64,000 nucleotides of DNA, from positions 682,001 to 746,000 of the forward strand of contig NC_134982.1 of the NCBI RefSeq assembly GCF_965638725.1. The letters are read 5' to 3'. The notes below the pieces were generated by a model. The model did not search any database and was not told where the DNA came from. It saw only the letters and a program-made list of their open reading frames with translations. This document shows positions 51,131-63,600 of this stretch, piece by piece; within the stretch, counting starts at the first letter, position 1, and each line of letters starts with the position of its first letter. Both the position numbers and the translations under genes were made by a program. This DNA comes from Aptenodytes patagonicus (Eukaryota; Chordata; Aves; Sphenisciformes; Spheniscidae).

Positions 51131-51590
51131 GCGCGGCCTGTGCTCCGAGATGGGGCAGGCTCCGCGATGCGTCAACCAGCTGGGAGCTGGGACCGCGGCG
51201 GGGCGGGCCGGGGCCGGTGGAGCGGGGCCGGCGGAGCGGGGCCGGGGGCGGCGGAGCGGGGCCGGGGCCGGGGGCGGCGGGGCGAGGCAGGCGCGGGCCG
51301 GGGGCGGCGGGTGCCTTCTCCCCTCGCGCCGCCCGCGGGCACCTGCCGGGGCTGACGCGCCCGCGTTGCGCAATCACTGCGCCCTGTGACGCGGTAGCGC
51401 TGTCCGTCACGTACGTGATCTCCCGCGTGGCCCCTTTCAGTCCACCGGATCCTCCCTGCGGACTCGGGCAGGGGCGGTGGCTGCCGCGGGGCGGGGCGGC
51501 TGATGCAAGGCGGTGGCGGGTTGGCTCAGGGCGGCGGAAGCGCGGTGACGACACTTCCGGCGGTCCGCTGCGGCGGTGCGGGCTGCGGCC
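51130..51590 (+). promoter_or_regulatory. NARS1: NARS1 CpG-island promoter
   Basis: Very CpG-dense and TATA-less, directly upstream of the NARS1 start codon. Visible sites are a perfect C/EBP-type palindrome TTGCGCAA at 51366-51373 (followed by TCA), a perfect 12-bp palindrome TCACGTACGTGA at 51407-51418 carrying two opposed ACGTG cores, and an ETS/GABP-type ACTTCCGG at 51553-51560, 31 nt before the ATG. The 5' UTR and TSS are probably within the last 100-150 bp. Confidence 0.7.
51190..51312 (+). repeat. G-rich tandem array in the NARS1 promoter
   Basis: Degenerate tandem repetition of a unit close to GGAGCGGGGCCGGC with many G3-G5 runs on the + strand. It could form G-quadruplexes and is likely variable in length between individuals or assemblies. 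Confidence 0.8.
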
Positions 51591-51633
51591 ATGGCGGGAG
51601 AGGTCCTGGGGAGGACAGCGGCGCTCGTCCTGG
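51591..51633 (+). CDS. NARS1: NARS1 exon 1 coding part (residues 1-14)
   Basis: ATG at 51591, donor CTGG|GTGAGG in phase 1. Encodes [14 protein letters not shown]. Human NARS1 starts MVLAELYVS; here the matching LVLEELYVS is preceded by extra residues and has no Met of its own, so the upstream ATG is the only available start. Confidence 0.88.
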
Positions 51634-54600
51634 GTGAGGCCCGCGGGCGGGCGGCCTCGGCCGTGCCCTGCCTCGGCCGTGCCCGGGCGGGGCGGCGCGG
51701 CGCGGCGCGGTTGGGCCGGGCTCCGGCCCCGGCCCCGGCCCGCGCCCCTCACCACAGGCAGAAGATGGCGGCAGGCGGCCGCCGGCGCCGGCCGCTCTGG
51801 CTGGCGGCCGAAAGGGAACGTGCTCGTCCCGGGGGCTCCGGCTTTAGGGTGGGAAGGAAAGAAGCCTTGGGAGCGATGGGAGGGTTGGAGACGCGCCTTC
51901 GGGAGGTGGCGCGGTTCGGCGGAGCGGGAAGGGCGCGGGGGTGGCTGGAGCGCAGCACGGGCGCGCTGGCGGGGGAAGCAGGGCTTCTGGGGTGGCCTCG
52001 CGGCCCGGCGCGGGCTTTCCCCGCCCTGATCCCTGGAAGCTGAAACGGAACGCGTCCGCGGGAGCAAAAAGGTTCGCGTCTTGGCAGCCGGTCAGTGGAC
52101 TGGGAGTAGCTGGGCGGGGAACGGCAGCGGTGCGTGGAGGGGTCCAAAAGGCGCTGGCAGAAGGAGCAAGTGTTTTCTGTCGTTCGTGATTCGTTTCTTG
52201 GCTATGAGCGAGCTGAACGTTGATCTGAACTCTCTGACTTTTCTCAATTTAGCGTTTCCCTGTTTGCCTAGAAAAAGCTGTTTCTGTAAAAGGCTGCTTC
52301 CTTTTTGGTTCCTGATGTGCAGCCAGTGGCTTTCGAGAGTTCAGTATCCTGGGAGTCCTTAAGACTTTAGCTATGACATATTTACTGCATGGATTGATTT
52401 TCAGAATGGAAAATATTAAGTAATTCTGACCAACTGGTTGTTTTTGAAGGCTCATCGCTGCTGATAACTGTGAAGACTTTATATCCTTGTGTGTGTCCAG
52501 TCTCTTCCTGACCGTTTCCATAGCTGATAATTTTTTTTTTTTTTGAGTATTTGCCTGTATTTGTCATGTATTACAGAAGAGCTGTATGTTTCTGAACGAG
52601 AGGGCAATGATTCCACTGGTGATGGGACGCAAAAGAAACCATTCAAGACTGTTTTAAAGGTAACTGGGGAAAACACCTGCTGTTTGTTTTGAAGAGTGTG
52701 AACTGCACTTTAGGTCAAGTGATTGGCCTTGTATTTCTAAATGTAAATTTTATACTGGTTTTTGCAACTCTGACCAGAAGGATCAGAAGTAGGATGTCTG
52801 CTCGGTTTCTTTAAGGATGACTAGTTCACTTGTAGTGTCATTGATTTTGTTGTTTTCTCCCCCTTTTAGGCTTTGATGACAGCAGGAAAGGAACCGTTTC
52901 CTACTATTTATGTGGATTCACAAAAAGAAAACGAGGTGCTGTAGCATTAGAGCTTCCTAGTAGAAATTATTTTAATGCTCCTTTGTGTAAAGGAACACAA
53001 ATGTAATCTTTTATCTTCTGCTCTCTCCTTGGATTGATTTAGAGATGGGCCATTATTTCAAAGTCACAGATGAAAAATGTCAAAAAACTGTGGCACAGGG
53101 AACAAATGAAGAATGAAGCTAAGGAGAAGAAGGAGGTAGGTTGCAGATGATGCCAAGTTGGAGGAAGCATACCGCCTTTCTTTTCCAAAAATGTTAAACA
53201 GCGTTATTGTCATTCCTACCCCTCCAAAAAAGTTTCAGCTTGTTCTTCGTTGGTATCATTGTTTTACACATACGTTATTTACAACTTGCCTTTGTTTAGA
53301 TTAGGACAAGCAAATGGCTGAAACTGGGTGAGTTTTGAATAATTGCAATCTATTGCCTTTAGACTTTCTGGAAAAAGTGTGAAATGCGTCTGTGCATTGT
53401 TTCTCATCCTGGTCTTGAATTAGGGCAGGTTTAGGCCTCAGCAGGGTAACATCGAGGCTTTTTCTGACACCTGTGTCTGTAAGTGTACATTATAGTCTCC
53501 AGTAATTGTAAAGAGTGGAAATATTACAAAGCCTGGTTACAGCTATTTAATACTTTTTTTTTTTTTTTTTAAAACCAGGCGGAAGATCTCTTGAGGAGAG
53601 AGAAGAACCTGGAGGAAGCTAAGAAGGTTGTTATCAAGAATGATCCTAGTCTTCCAGAGCCAAAATGTGTGAGTAAGAGCCAGTGCGCTTGATACGTGGC
53701 CTGTGTTATAGCATCTTGTCTGCACAAAGATTGCATCTGTCTCTGCTTTGTGGCTCTGGCAGCTGTTGAAGTCCACTGTCTTTTTGCTGTCCACAAATGT
53801 AACTTTGTTTTTCTGGTTATCTGTGTCCTCTGGTATATAGACTTTGGTCTTTCTCATGCACTTGATGGATATCTGAACTTTTTTAGTTCCCGTATCAGAC
53901 TTCTCTGTGTCTGTGTTTGTCTGCTGATAGAGACCGTATTTCTCTTTGAAAAAGTTCATTAGTTTTGTTTTGTTTGATTATTGTAGTGGTGGAGAGTGAA
54001 GAAACAGTGCTGGTTAGAGGTCGTAACTTAAGTTATTGAGACATGTTCTTACGTGGCTGTTTGTAGAGTCCTGCTGGATTTGGTGATTTGGTGCAGTCCT
54101 TAGCTTAGTAAGCAGCTATTATGTGTGCTGCTCTGTGATAGGTTTTTGCATACACCCTGTGTAGAAGACGGTTTTGATTGGAGCCCTGCACTCTCATGGC
54201 TGCTCTTTGGGAAAGGGGCAGCTGGGCCCAGCTGTGCTGAAATCACAGTCCTTTCTGCACCGGTGCACTGTAGCAGTCCTTAACTGCCTGAGGCGTGATC
54301 CATTTTGAAGGTGCCTGCTGGGTTAATTGTTCTGACTGTGGCAGTGTCAGTACCTCAGCTACATGTCTAGATGTACCTATGTCGGATCCGGGTCCTGTGC
54401 TGCTTTGACTGCTAACTGAACTCATCTATTTGAATGTCTTTAGAAATTAATCCAGAGCGCATTCAGAGTGCCAGAAAATGGCATCCTTTCCAAGTCTTTT
54501 GGTGATTTAATGCACCTTGGATTTCCGGTAGTACCCAAGTACTCTAGTCTTAAGGTGTGAGCTGTTACGTGTTTCCACTTCTCCTTTTGGTCAAATGCAA

Positions 54601-57600
54601 AGTGAGCTTCTTTGAAAGCTATTACAGTCCTTAGTTTCTATGTGGCAAAGTAAGCCTGCGAAATAGAAGGGACTCAATATGAAGTCTGGAAATGCTGTCT
54701 AAACGTATGGCCTGTCCTGGCTAAAATACTCTTTCCTCACTGAACAGCTGTTGAGTATTGACAGCTGTGCTTATACCCTGGATGGAACTTTGCTTCAGGT
54801 GCTGCTGGGAGGAGCCGTTTTGGGGAGGGAGATGTCATATACACTTGTATTTTAAGTAATTATGTGGAAAACGCTGTCTAAATGGTGAATCATTTCTCTA
54901 TTTGATTGCTTTTATTCCCTGCTTTACAGGTAAAGATTGATGCTCTGGAAGCTTACAGAGGCCAGAGAGTGAAGGTTTTTGGCTGGATTCACAGATTACG
55001 GAGGCAAGGTAAACCACAAGCATTTAGAAGTTATTGAGCCTGTGCAGAGAGATGGAACAAATTCAGTAGCCTTCAAAATTTGGACACTTACAACAAATCA
55101 GATAGCACCTATTCTTAGATTTTTAAACCATCAGTTAGATGTCCTCTTTGGTTTATCGCAGTGGCCACTGCAACACTGAAAATTCTGTATGATGTATGAG
55201 CATATAGACATTTCTTAGTTGAAATCTTGTGGGATTTTCAGTTTGGAGGCCAGTCCTGCAGAATTTCTTCAAAAGACTTGTTTTGTGTTTTAAACTAATC
55301 CTGCAAACTAAGGAGTTAGCATCTGCTCATGGTGAAATCGGCAAATTGGAATTTTAAAGTTATACGAAGTAGCATAACTTATTTTAAAAGAAGTTTAGCA
55401 AGTAATACTTGCTATCAAAACGATTGGTATTCTAGTTAGCAAGGCAGCATCGGTCAGGGCATAGAAGTGCACGGCAGAGGTGGTTCTGACTCCACAGGTA
55501 TTTGTTCAAATTATCGCTGAAGGACTTGACTGAGTGGTTGTGGATCTGGATATCACGAGCAGTTGCTAGCAAATTATTTTTGTAATTAGATGCTTTTGCG
55601 GACAGGTGGGTGACCAGAGTGATGTCACTTTGTCCCTGTTAGGTGTACCTTGGGCCTGTGCATTCAGCATTTCTGCAAACAGACTTGTAGTGCCTCAGGA
55701 CCCAGAGGGACATTTGAAGTCATGGTGTGGCGGTGCAATCCCAACCCTGTTGAGGTTGGAGCAGGTTTTGCTCTTGATGTCTGTTGAAACTTATTTTAAC
55801 TTCTTATACAAAATACAGCTCTGTGAAAGGCTTCTGTAACTGTGCTAATGCTTCAGTGCTTACCTGGAGCATCTTTGGTTTTTAAAATGGAAAAATGTGA
55901 TCCCAGTCCTTCTGTAATAATCTGCACGTCAGTGATTAATACATCTTGGGAATGGGTCTGTTCAAATGGATTGGTGAATAAAGCTGAGGCTCTCCTTTTT
56001 TTTTTTTTTCCCCCTTCTTTTTAACTAGGAAAAAATTTGATGTTCATTGTTTTGAGAGATGGCACAGGTTTTCTTCAGTGTGTCCTTTCAGATGAACTGG
56101 TAAGTTGTGATTATTTAATTCTGTTCTGTCATTAAATAAGTGAAGTGTTCATACCTCATCCATCTTTTTCTTATATAGACGATTGGAAGTTCTCCTAAAA
56201 CTACTGATTAAGTTGTATTATTGTTAAATTGTATCTCCTACTCCTGGAGTTTTTTTGTCAGTGTGAGAACCATTTAGAAGTGACTATGAGTTAATCTTGA
56301 CTGTGACTCCAATAGATGTCATAGAAAAACTAAAAATAAAAAATTGCCTTGACTATGCCTCTGTCTCTTTTTCTCTCTGTAGTGTCAGTGTTACAGCGGG
56401 CTAATTCTCTCTACAGAGAGCAGTGTTGCAGTGTATGGTATGCTGAACCTTGTTCCTGAAGGCAAGCAGGTATGGGAATTAGTGTGTTTGGGTTCTCCTC
56501 CTCTTTAACAGTTTATTGTTTTCCTGATGGAAGGAGAAGCAGAGGTGGAAAAAATTATTTCCACCACTTTGGTGGGAATTTGGTTTAGAGACAAGAACAA
56601 ACCTCCCAAAGCTGCTGCTGTCACCCACAGTTCAGTGGATGACAGGTGAACTATATGACTGCTCTGCTTTTGCCTGAAGCAATTTTCCACTGATATGTCC
56701 CATAGATATTTCCTAGACTGTAACAGTGGAAAATTATGTTAAATGAATGACGTAGCTTTATTTTCCCTAAGAGGTTTATTCAGTTTCTACTTTGTGAGGC
56801 TAAGAATTTGGGATTAGCTCTCTTCTTTTACTGAGATGGGTTTGTAGGTTCTTCGCCATGTTGTATTTGACCTCCAACACTTGGCAGGTGTATGAACTAG
56901 GGAGTTTACTATAACTTGTTTTGTAAAACTTTGTTTATAATGGTGGTCTCAGATTAAGGACTGGGCAGGTGTGATTTTTAGATCTCAAAATATGATGCTG
57001 CTTATGCCCTGTGCCTTTCTCATTCCAGTCAAGATCTACAAACTGTTACTGTTTGGAAAATTGTTTGAATCTGGAGTTAGGGCTAAAGCCATGTTAAGCA
57101 GCTATGCATGAAGGATGGCCAATAAAAAGGATTCAAACTGAAGGCAGGAGAGAAGCTTTTAGGAACTGTGACAGCAACTCAATGCACTCATCAGGACTTG
57201 CAGGCCTATATCAGGATATTTATTGAAAATTACTGTAAGACTTCTGTCTTAGTTATTAAGAGGTGACTGAGAGACAAAAGTAAATTGTGTCTGTGTTGCA
57301 AAACTTAACTTGTGATGCAGAAACAGCAAGCAAGCTCAGGCCACATTTGTTCTATTAAATCATAAGTCCTTTTAAGATGTGAGCTCTTGACAGCTGCTTA
57401 TAGTAACATCCTCTTTTTCTGAAGGAGAAAGCAAAGCAGTAATGTTGAGATTTAGAGGACAGATGTATGTTTAATCTTCCTAGACTGTAAGCTTACCTCT
57501 TCCTTTAGATATATATTCAAAATTGTCATCCACTCTTGCAATGAGAGTTGTTCTTTTGTGTGGATTGGCAATCTATATTCTCCTGTCTGGTCTCTTAATA

Positions 57601-60600
57601 AGTGTACTAACTCTAGTAAGATAATGGGGAGAAGAAACATGTCTGTTAAAAAAAAAAAAAAAAAAATCACACTTTGGAGCGTTACATTGCTCCAAACAAT
57701 GTTTCCAAGATGTATTAGACAATATTTGAGCAAAGTACTCCCACGCTGTGGCTGACTGTAGTGTGTAAAATAAGGTCAAAGTGTTAACCTTTTGTGGTGC
57801 TTTGTAGATAATTCAATTTTCTTGTAATCCATGTACTGTTGGCCATTACTGGCATGTTTTGCAAATGAAATTTGGCTAGGCTTAATTGTTCTAGTTGTCC
57901 CTGCCACTCGGGTCCTATCCCCAAGAGATTGACCTAAGGTTAGAGAGCCAAGCTCAGTTAAATGTGAATCCACTCCCTGTTGTGTTTGCCGATCAGAAGT
58001 TAGCAAGATTTCCTTTCCTTCATAGCTTACGCTACTGGGACTTCTAAAAATAAATGCAGCCAAACAGGGATCGCTCTTTTAAACAGCTTTATGCAGTTTG
58101 GTAATCATAAGTAACTCATAGTATGTTACTGCTCATAACGTTTTGGACATTGAAAACACTTCATGTTTTCATGTCTCATCACAATGATACAATGCTTTTA
58201 GTGAACAAAACCACCAGATTTGTAAAAATATATTGATTAGACTTTGAAAATCTGCATTTATACCCTGAAAATACTGTGAATGAAAAAAATACCATTTTAG
58301 GGGACAGAAGCCTACTGTGACCCACACGGGGGAGCTGGTGAGACCAGAAATTAAGAGGTCTGTAGCCTGGGCAGCTGGACAGGGCTGAGCCCTGGCATGG
58401 GGACCTCTTCTTGCCATATGGCAGCAAATAGGACAGGGGAGATGAGCCAGCATGAAACTTGCTATTTTCATGTTGTGGTGAGATGCTACCTAGTGCAGAA
58501 AGATTGCTCAGGTGTGTTTGACAGACAAACAGAAGAGTACCCATAGAGAGCTAGTTCTTCCTCTGTCATGATCTAAGCAACTTTTTTGAAGTTTTCCATC
58601 CAGTAGGAGAATGCGACTCAAACTGTACAAAGAACAAAATACCTTGAATGTCATACTGCAGTCTTGGGTCTGCATTTTCTTCTAATAGATGGGAGGACTC
58701 TTCCCTCTGTGTGTGTGGGTGTAGTGTTCTTAAGGCATACGGGAAGGTTCTTTGTGCCAGTGTGTTGTGTTGTAGCACCATACAAACTACTATGAAGAAA
58801 ATTAACTCTATCCCAGCCAAAACTAGTACACAGTGTAAGTTACCACAGAATGGTTTTGGTTGGGAGGAACCTCTGAAGGTCATCTTGTCCACCCTCTTCT
58901 TGAAGAAGGTCTAATGTGAGGTCAGGCTGCCATGGGTCCTTCGCCACCCTGTGAAGAATTTTTTTTCTTTATGGCCAATTGAAATCTCCTTTGCTGCAAC
59001 TTGAGACATTTGTCCTTTTGCTGGACACATCCAAGAGAGTCTGGCTCCACCTTCTCTATAACCACCCATTAAATAATTGAAGGCAGTAAGTAGTTTCCCC
59101 CTGCTTAGCTTTCTGTTCTTCCACCTGAATAAACCCAGCTGTCTGTGATACGTTATACTTAAACTGAATGTATCTGGAAGCTTCTAATTATCTGCCTGTA
59201 GTACTCAGTCCCATTCATGTTAAGTCTGAGACACTCATGGTGGGTTACAAATGGCACTTCCCAGCATGGTACGACTGAGTTACAAAGCAGTCACTTTGAA
59301 AATACTGCAGTTAGGATTTTAGCATCTTCTGTTTAAACTGGATTAACAACTCTGCCACGATGCCAGATGGTGACATCCAAGGGGCAAAAAGTGGACTTCT
59401 GAAATATTTGTTTCTCTTCAAATTGGCAGGCTCCAGGAGGCCATGAGCTGAACTGTGATTACTGGGAGCTTATTGGTCTGGCCCCAGCAGGAGGGGCTGA
59501 CAATCTACTCAATGAGGATTCGGAGGTTGACGTGCAACTTAACAACAGGCATATGATGATTCGAGGCGAGAATATGTCAAAAATCTTCAAGGTGCGCTCC
59601 ATGGTAGTACAGGCCTTCAGGGATCATTTCTTTGCCAATGGATATTATGAAGTAAGTATATTTTCCTCTGTCAGCAAATGACTGCTTTAATGTCCTGACT
59701 TCAAGGCTATCTTTTTCTGGGAAAAACTATGTAGACTTTCTAATTGACCTGAAAGGGGCAAAAGAAAAGCTGTTTATTAGGAAACTATTATTTGATCGCT
59801 TTCATAGACGTAGATCTCAAAGGTGTGTAGACACTTCTGAGGCGTGTAAGTGTTATAGGGTGATTCACAAACAGCCTGCATACCTCTTTTTAGGGTGCTG
59901 AAGGATATCGGACTGAAATGCTTGTGTGCGTGCATAGAAAATCTTTGTAGATGGTGTTCTGGAAGAGTGTGCCTTACATCACTGCTCTTATGTGTTGTCA
60001 TCATTGTCCTTAATTCTTCACTCAAGTAATGACAGTCTTGTTCTTTAACAGGTCACACCGCCAACTTTAGTCCAGACACAGGTGGAAGGAGGCTCAACCC
60101 TATTCAAACTGGATTATTTTGGTGAAGAGGCGTACTTAACACAATCGTCCCAGCTCTATCTGGAGACCTGCATTCCAGCGTTAGGAGATGTTTTCTGTGT
60201 TGCTCAGTCATACAGAGCTGAGCAATCCAGGACCCGCAGACACTTGGCAGAGTATGGAGAGAGTATACATCTTTTTTATTTATGTATAAGTGAATTTATA
60301 AAGCAGGGGAGTAGCAGGTAGTTGGATGACATAATGTACAGTAAGTAGACGGCATAATAGTAATGCGGAAGGACTGATCAAAAGTATATTTGGGGGTAAT
60401 ACCTTGTCTCGGTGAATGTCCAGCTGGTCATAATACGTTGACATTTAGTGAAGGAAGATCTGGGCGAAACAGAGCTGATACATTTTTAGGAAGCTTTGTC
60501 TTTTTAGAAAATACAGTTCATACTGTTGTCTTCCTTACTTTTTTTTTAAGGCTTTATTTCCTTTACGGTGTAGAAGTGGGAGAAATGAAAAAGGGAACAA

Positions 60601-63600
60601 AAGCATGTGTTCTTGGGTTGTGGGGTTTTTTTCTCATGAGAATTTTTAGTTAAAGATTTGTTGCTTTTGTGTGGTTTTGTAATGGCATGACTTTGTGTTT
60701 CAGATACACTCACATTGAAGCTGAATGTCCTTTTATAAGTTTTGAGGATTTATTGGACCGTCTGGAGAGCTTGGTTTGTGATGTAGTAGACAGAGTCTTG
60801 AAATCACCTGCATCAAGCTTACTATATGACCTAAACCCGGTAGGCAGCAATGTGGAACAGTCGTGAATAGCCAAGAAAATATGATCTTTAGCCTTTCCTG
60901 ATCAGCACCTTCATCTGGGGAAGGCAGGGCATGGCAATGAGCTCTGCTTGCTTACTATTATTAATAATAAGAAAAATATTAAATAACATAAAAAGAATGA
61001 AAATGCTGCAAGGCTGGTAATGACTCTTTCAGAAGCAGGGAACTGTGGGGAAAGAAGTTCCCTGCTAGCAAGTTCCAGGAGCCAGCAATGTGCTGGGATT
61101 TATTGCAATGTGTACTGTACCAGTGGAATAAAAACCTGTATCCCAGAGCTCGTAATATTGATCGGCTGGTACTTGCAGATTGAGCACAAGGGAGCAATGA
61201 AACAACTGGTGTTTTACTTTCTACCCTGGAACATGGAGCTCTGTAAAGCTATTTTCATTTGTTAGAGACCCTTTGTCTTCTGTTGCCTTTGCAAAGAAGA
61301 TGGCTTTAAGAGACTGCTAACTTTATCTCCATTGCTAGCTTTTCTCTCAGAGTGCATACAAACTCAGTCATCCCTGTTATTTTGATCTGTTTTCCTGATA
61401 AACAATGGGAGGTTCAGTTTTAACTTTGAGCTGAGGCAAGGGGCAGGAGGTAGGAAATAGCTGAAGCACAACCCACCTCACAAAGGCGGGTTCTGAAGCA
61501 GTTATGTGCACAGGGAAGCAAAAATGTTCTTCTGTAGCCTTGCACATGGAACCTCTGCTAATGGCTCAGTTTGAAACACCTACATGTGCAATGAATTCAT
61601 ACAGAAAAGGAAACAGCTTTGAAAATACTTCCTCTCTTCTCTCTCCTGCCATCTTTTTCAGCAGCTGTTCTGTGAGCCTTGTTGGGCTCGGAAGATGGTT
61701 GTGTTTGGTTCTAGCTTTTCCATACTGAGATTTTTTTTTTTTTTTAAGTAATAATTCGTTGATGTATGAGCTGGAAAGAGTAATGTGTATGCTTCAAGTC
61801 TGGAAGTGGACTTGCTGATCAACTAGAAAAGTGTTCTTTAAAAATGGTACTCTTCCAACTGTCTTTGTCTACTCTTATTTACAGGGCTTCAAGCCCCCTA
61901 AACGTCCTTTCCGACGAATGAACTATACTGAAGCCATTGAGTGGTTAAAGGAACATGATGTGAAGAAGGAAGATGGCACTTACTATGAGTTTGGGGAAGT
62001 AAGTCTTTCTGAGGCTCTTTAGGAGTTAAAACCAAACAAAATCCCATGGCCCTGCACTAAGGGTGTGTAAGTCCCTTGAAGAACAGTGTGTTTGGATGGA
62101 GATGCTATTTGGCTTACTCTTGCTGTGTGATTCTGTTTTGTTTGGAATGATATCGATAAGGAGTGAAATTCTAGTCCCATTTAAGTTAAAGGGAGTTTTG
62201 CTATAAACTTCAGTGAGGCCTGGATTTTTTGTCTGAACTGTGCTGGGAGGTGTAGTGACGTCATACTGGGGAATGCAAGTGTGGGCTGGGTTTTCACATA
62301 ATGTCTTTGAACATTGGAATCAAAATCTGTGTTGTCATCTGTCCATCTGTTCCCTGTCTCACTCTCCTCCAACATGTAAAATTATTTGGAGGAGCTCAAG
62401 AGGAGGTGGTGTAGCCATAGTCATAAAAGGATTTAAGAGAAGTGGGATTTTTAGGAGGAGATCATATAATTGTTTAACTTCAAAGTCGACACAGCATATT
62501 CTGAGGGAACCTTGGCACCTCAAAATCAGATATGTTGGGGTTTTTGCTGTTACTGTTTTTCCCATCTGTATCAAAGATGATAGAGATGAAGGGAGGAAGA
62601 GGTCTTCAAACTGCACTGAACTTCAGGTTCCAGAGGAAAATAAGGATTCTTACCTCCTCTCCCCCATTGCGGGCTGACACTTGCTTTGTGAAGCTGCCCT
62701 TGCACAAGGCCTATGTTCCTTGTACTTTCTTTGCTGTGCATGCTATAGTTGGCTCCTTTCTGCCCTGCTTCCACAGCAGTCGGTGCTGTAGCAGTGTTCA
62801 GTCGGATTAAAACAAGTAACAGGTGTGGCTGTTTTTTCCTATTAAAGAAAAAATCTAATCTTCTGACTTTAACTCAGAATCTAAGAAAAGTGTGATACCA
62901 TTGGCTGAATAAAAGTTCAAATTAAACCTTTTAGGGATAGGTGGAGTTTTTTGACTAGATAAAGCGTGTTTGTTTAACAAGCCATGATCACATCATCACT
63001 GATGTTCCCTGTCTGTCGGTGTAACTGTGGTGTCATACTTCACTTCTCCCCGGTTTTTAAACAATAGAACTGCTGAATCGATCAAAGTGAAACTTACGCT
63101 AGGTGTTTCACAATTTATCGAATTTCAGTCAGAAAACTTCGATAAAAAACAAATAACCTTGTCTATGTAACTGAACAGTTGAGGTTTTTAAAAAATATCC
63201 CATATGCATAACAAGGAAACACTTACACTTCTTAAGGTTTGTGGAAGACGGTATTGGGGAGGAAGGAGATTAGGCTTTTCAGTGTTTACTGGATGTTTGG
63301 AAAGTCTACATTTCAGGTTAGGTTTTCCCCAGTTTTCTGTTTGAAACATTGGGAAGACTTGGATTTTAACTGAACACATTCCCCCCCCCCCCAACATACA
63401 TGTTTTTATATATAAATATAGTTTCTTCTAAGATAAGTTTGCTTTAAAAATTTAGGTACGTTAGGACGAATGTGTGGATACGCGTGGTCTGAAACTGTTT
63501 CATGCCTGATACATGTGGAGCTCAAGGTATTGGAGTGGTTTTGGTTTTAAATATTAATAAAGCCTTCTTTAACCTTAGGATATTCCTGAAGCTCCTGAGA

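Noticed and set aside
50995..52067. Open frames of 344 and 349 codons on both strands around the NARS1 promoter
   Set aside because: Same compositional effect; they overlap the real NARS1 exon 1 in another frame and have no recognisable protein features.
60252..60321. Extension of NARS1 exon 10 past 60251
   Set aside because: Open for 23 more codons, but the conserved AEYTHIEAE is restored only by the GA|GTATGG donor joined to 60704.
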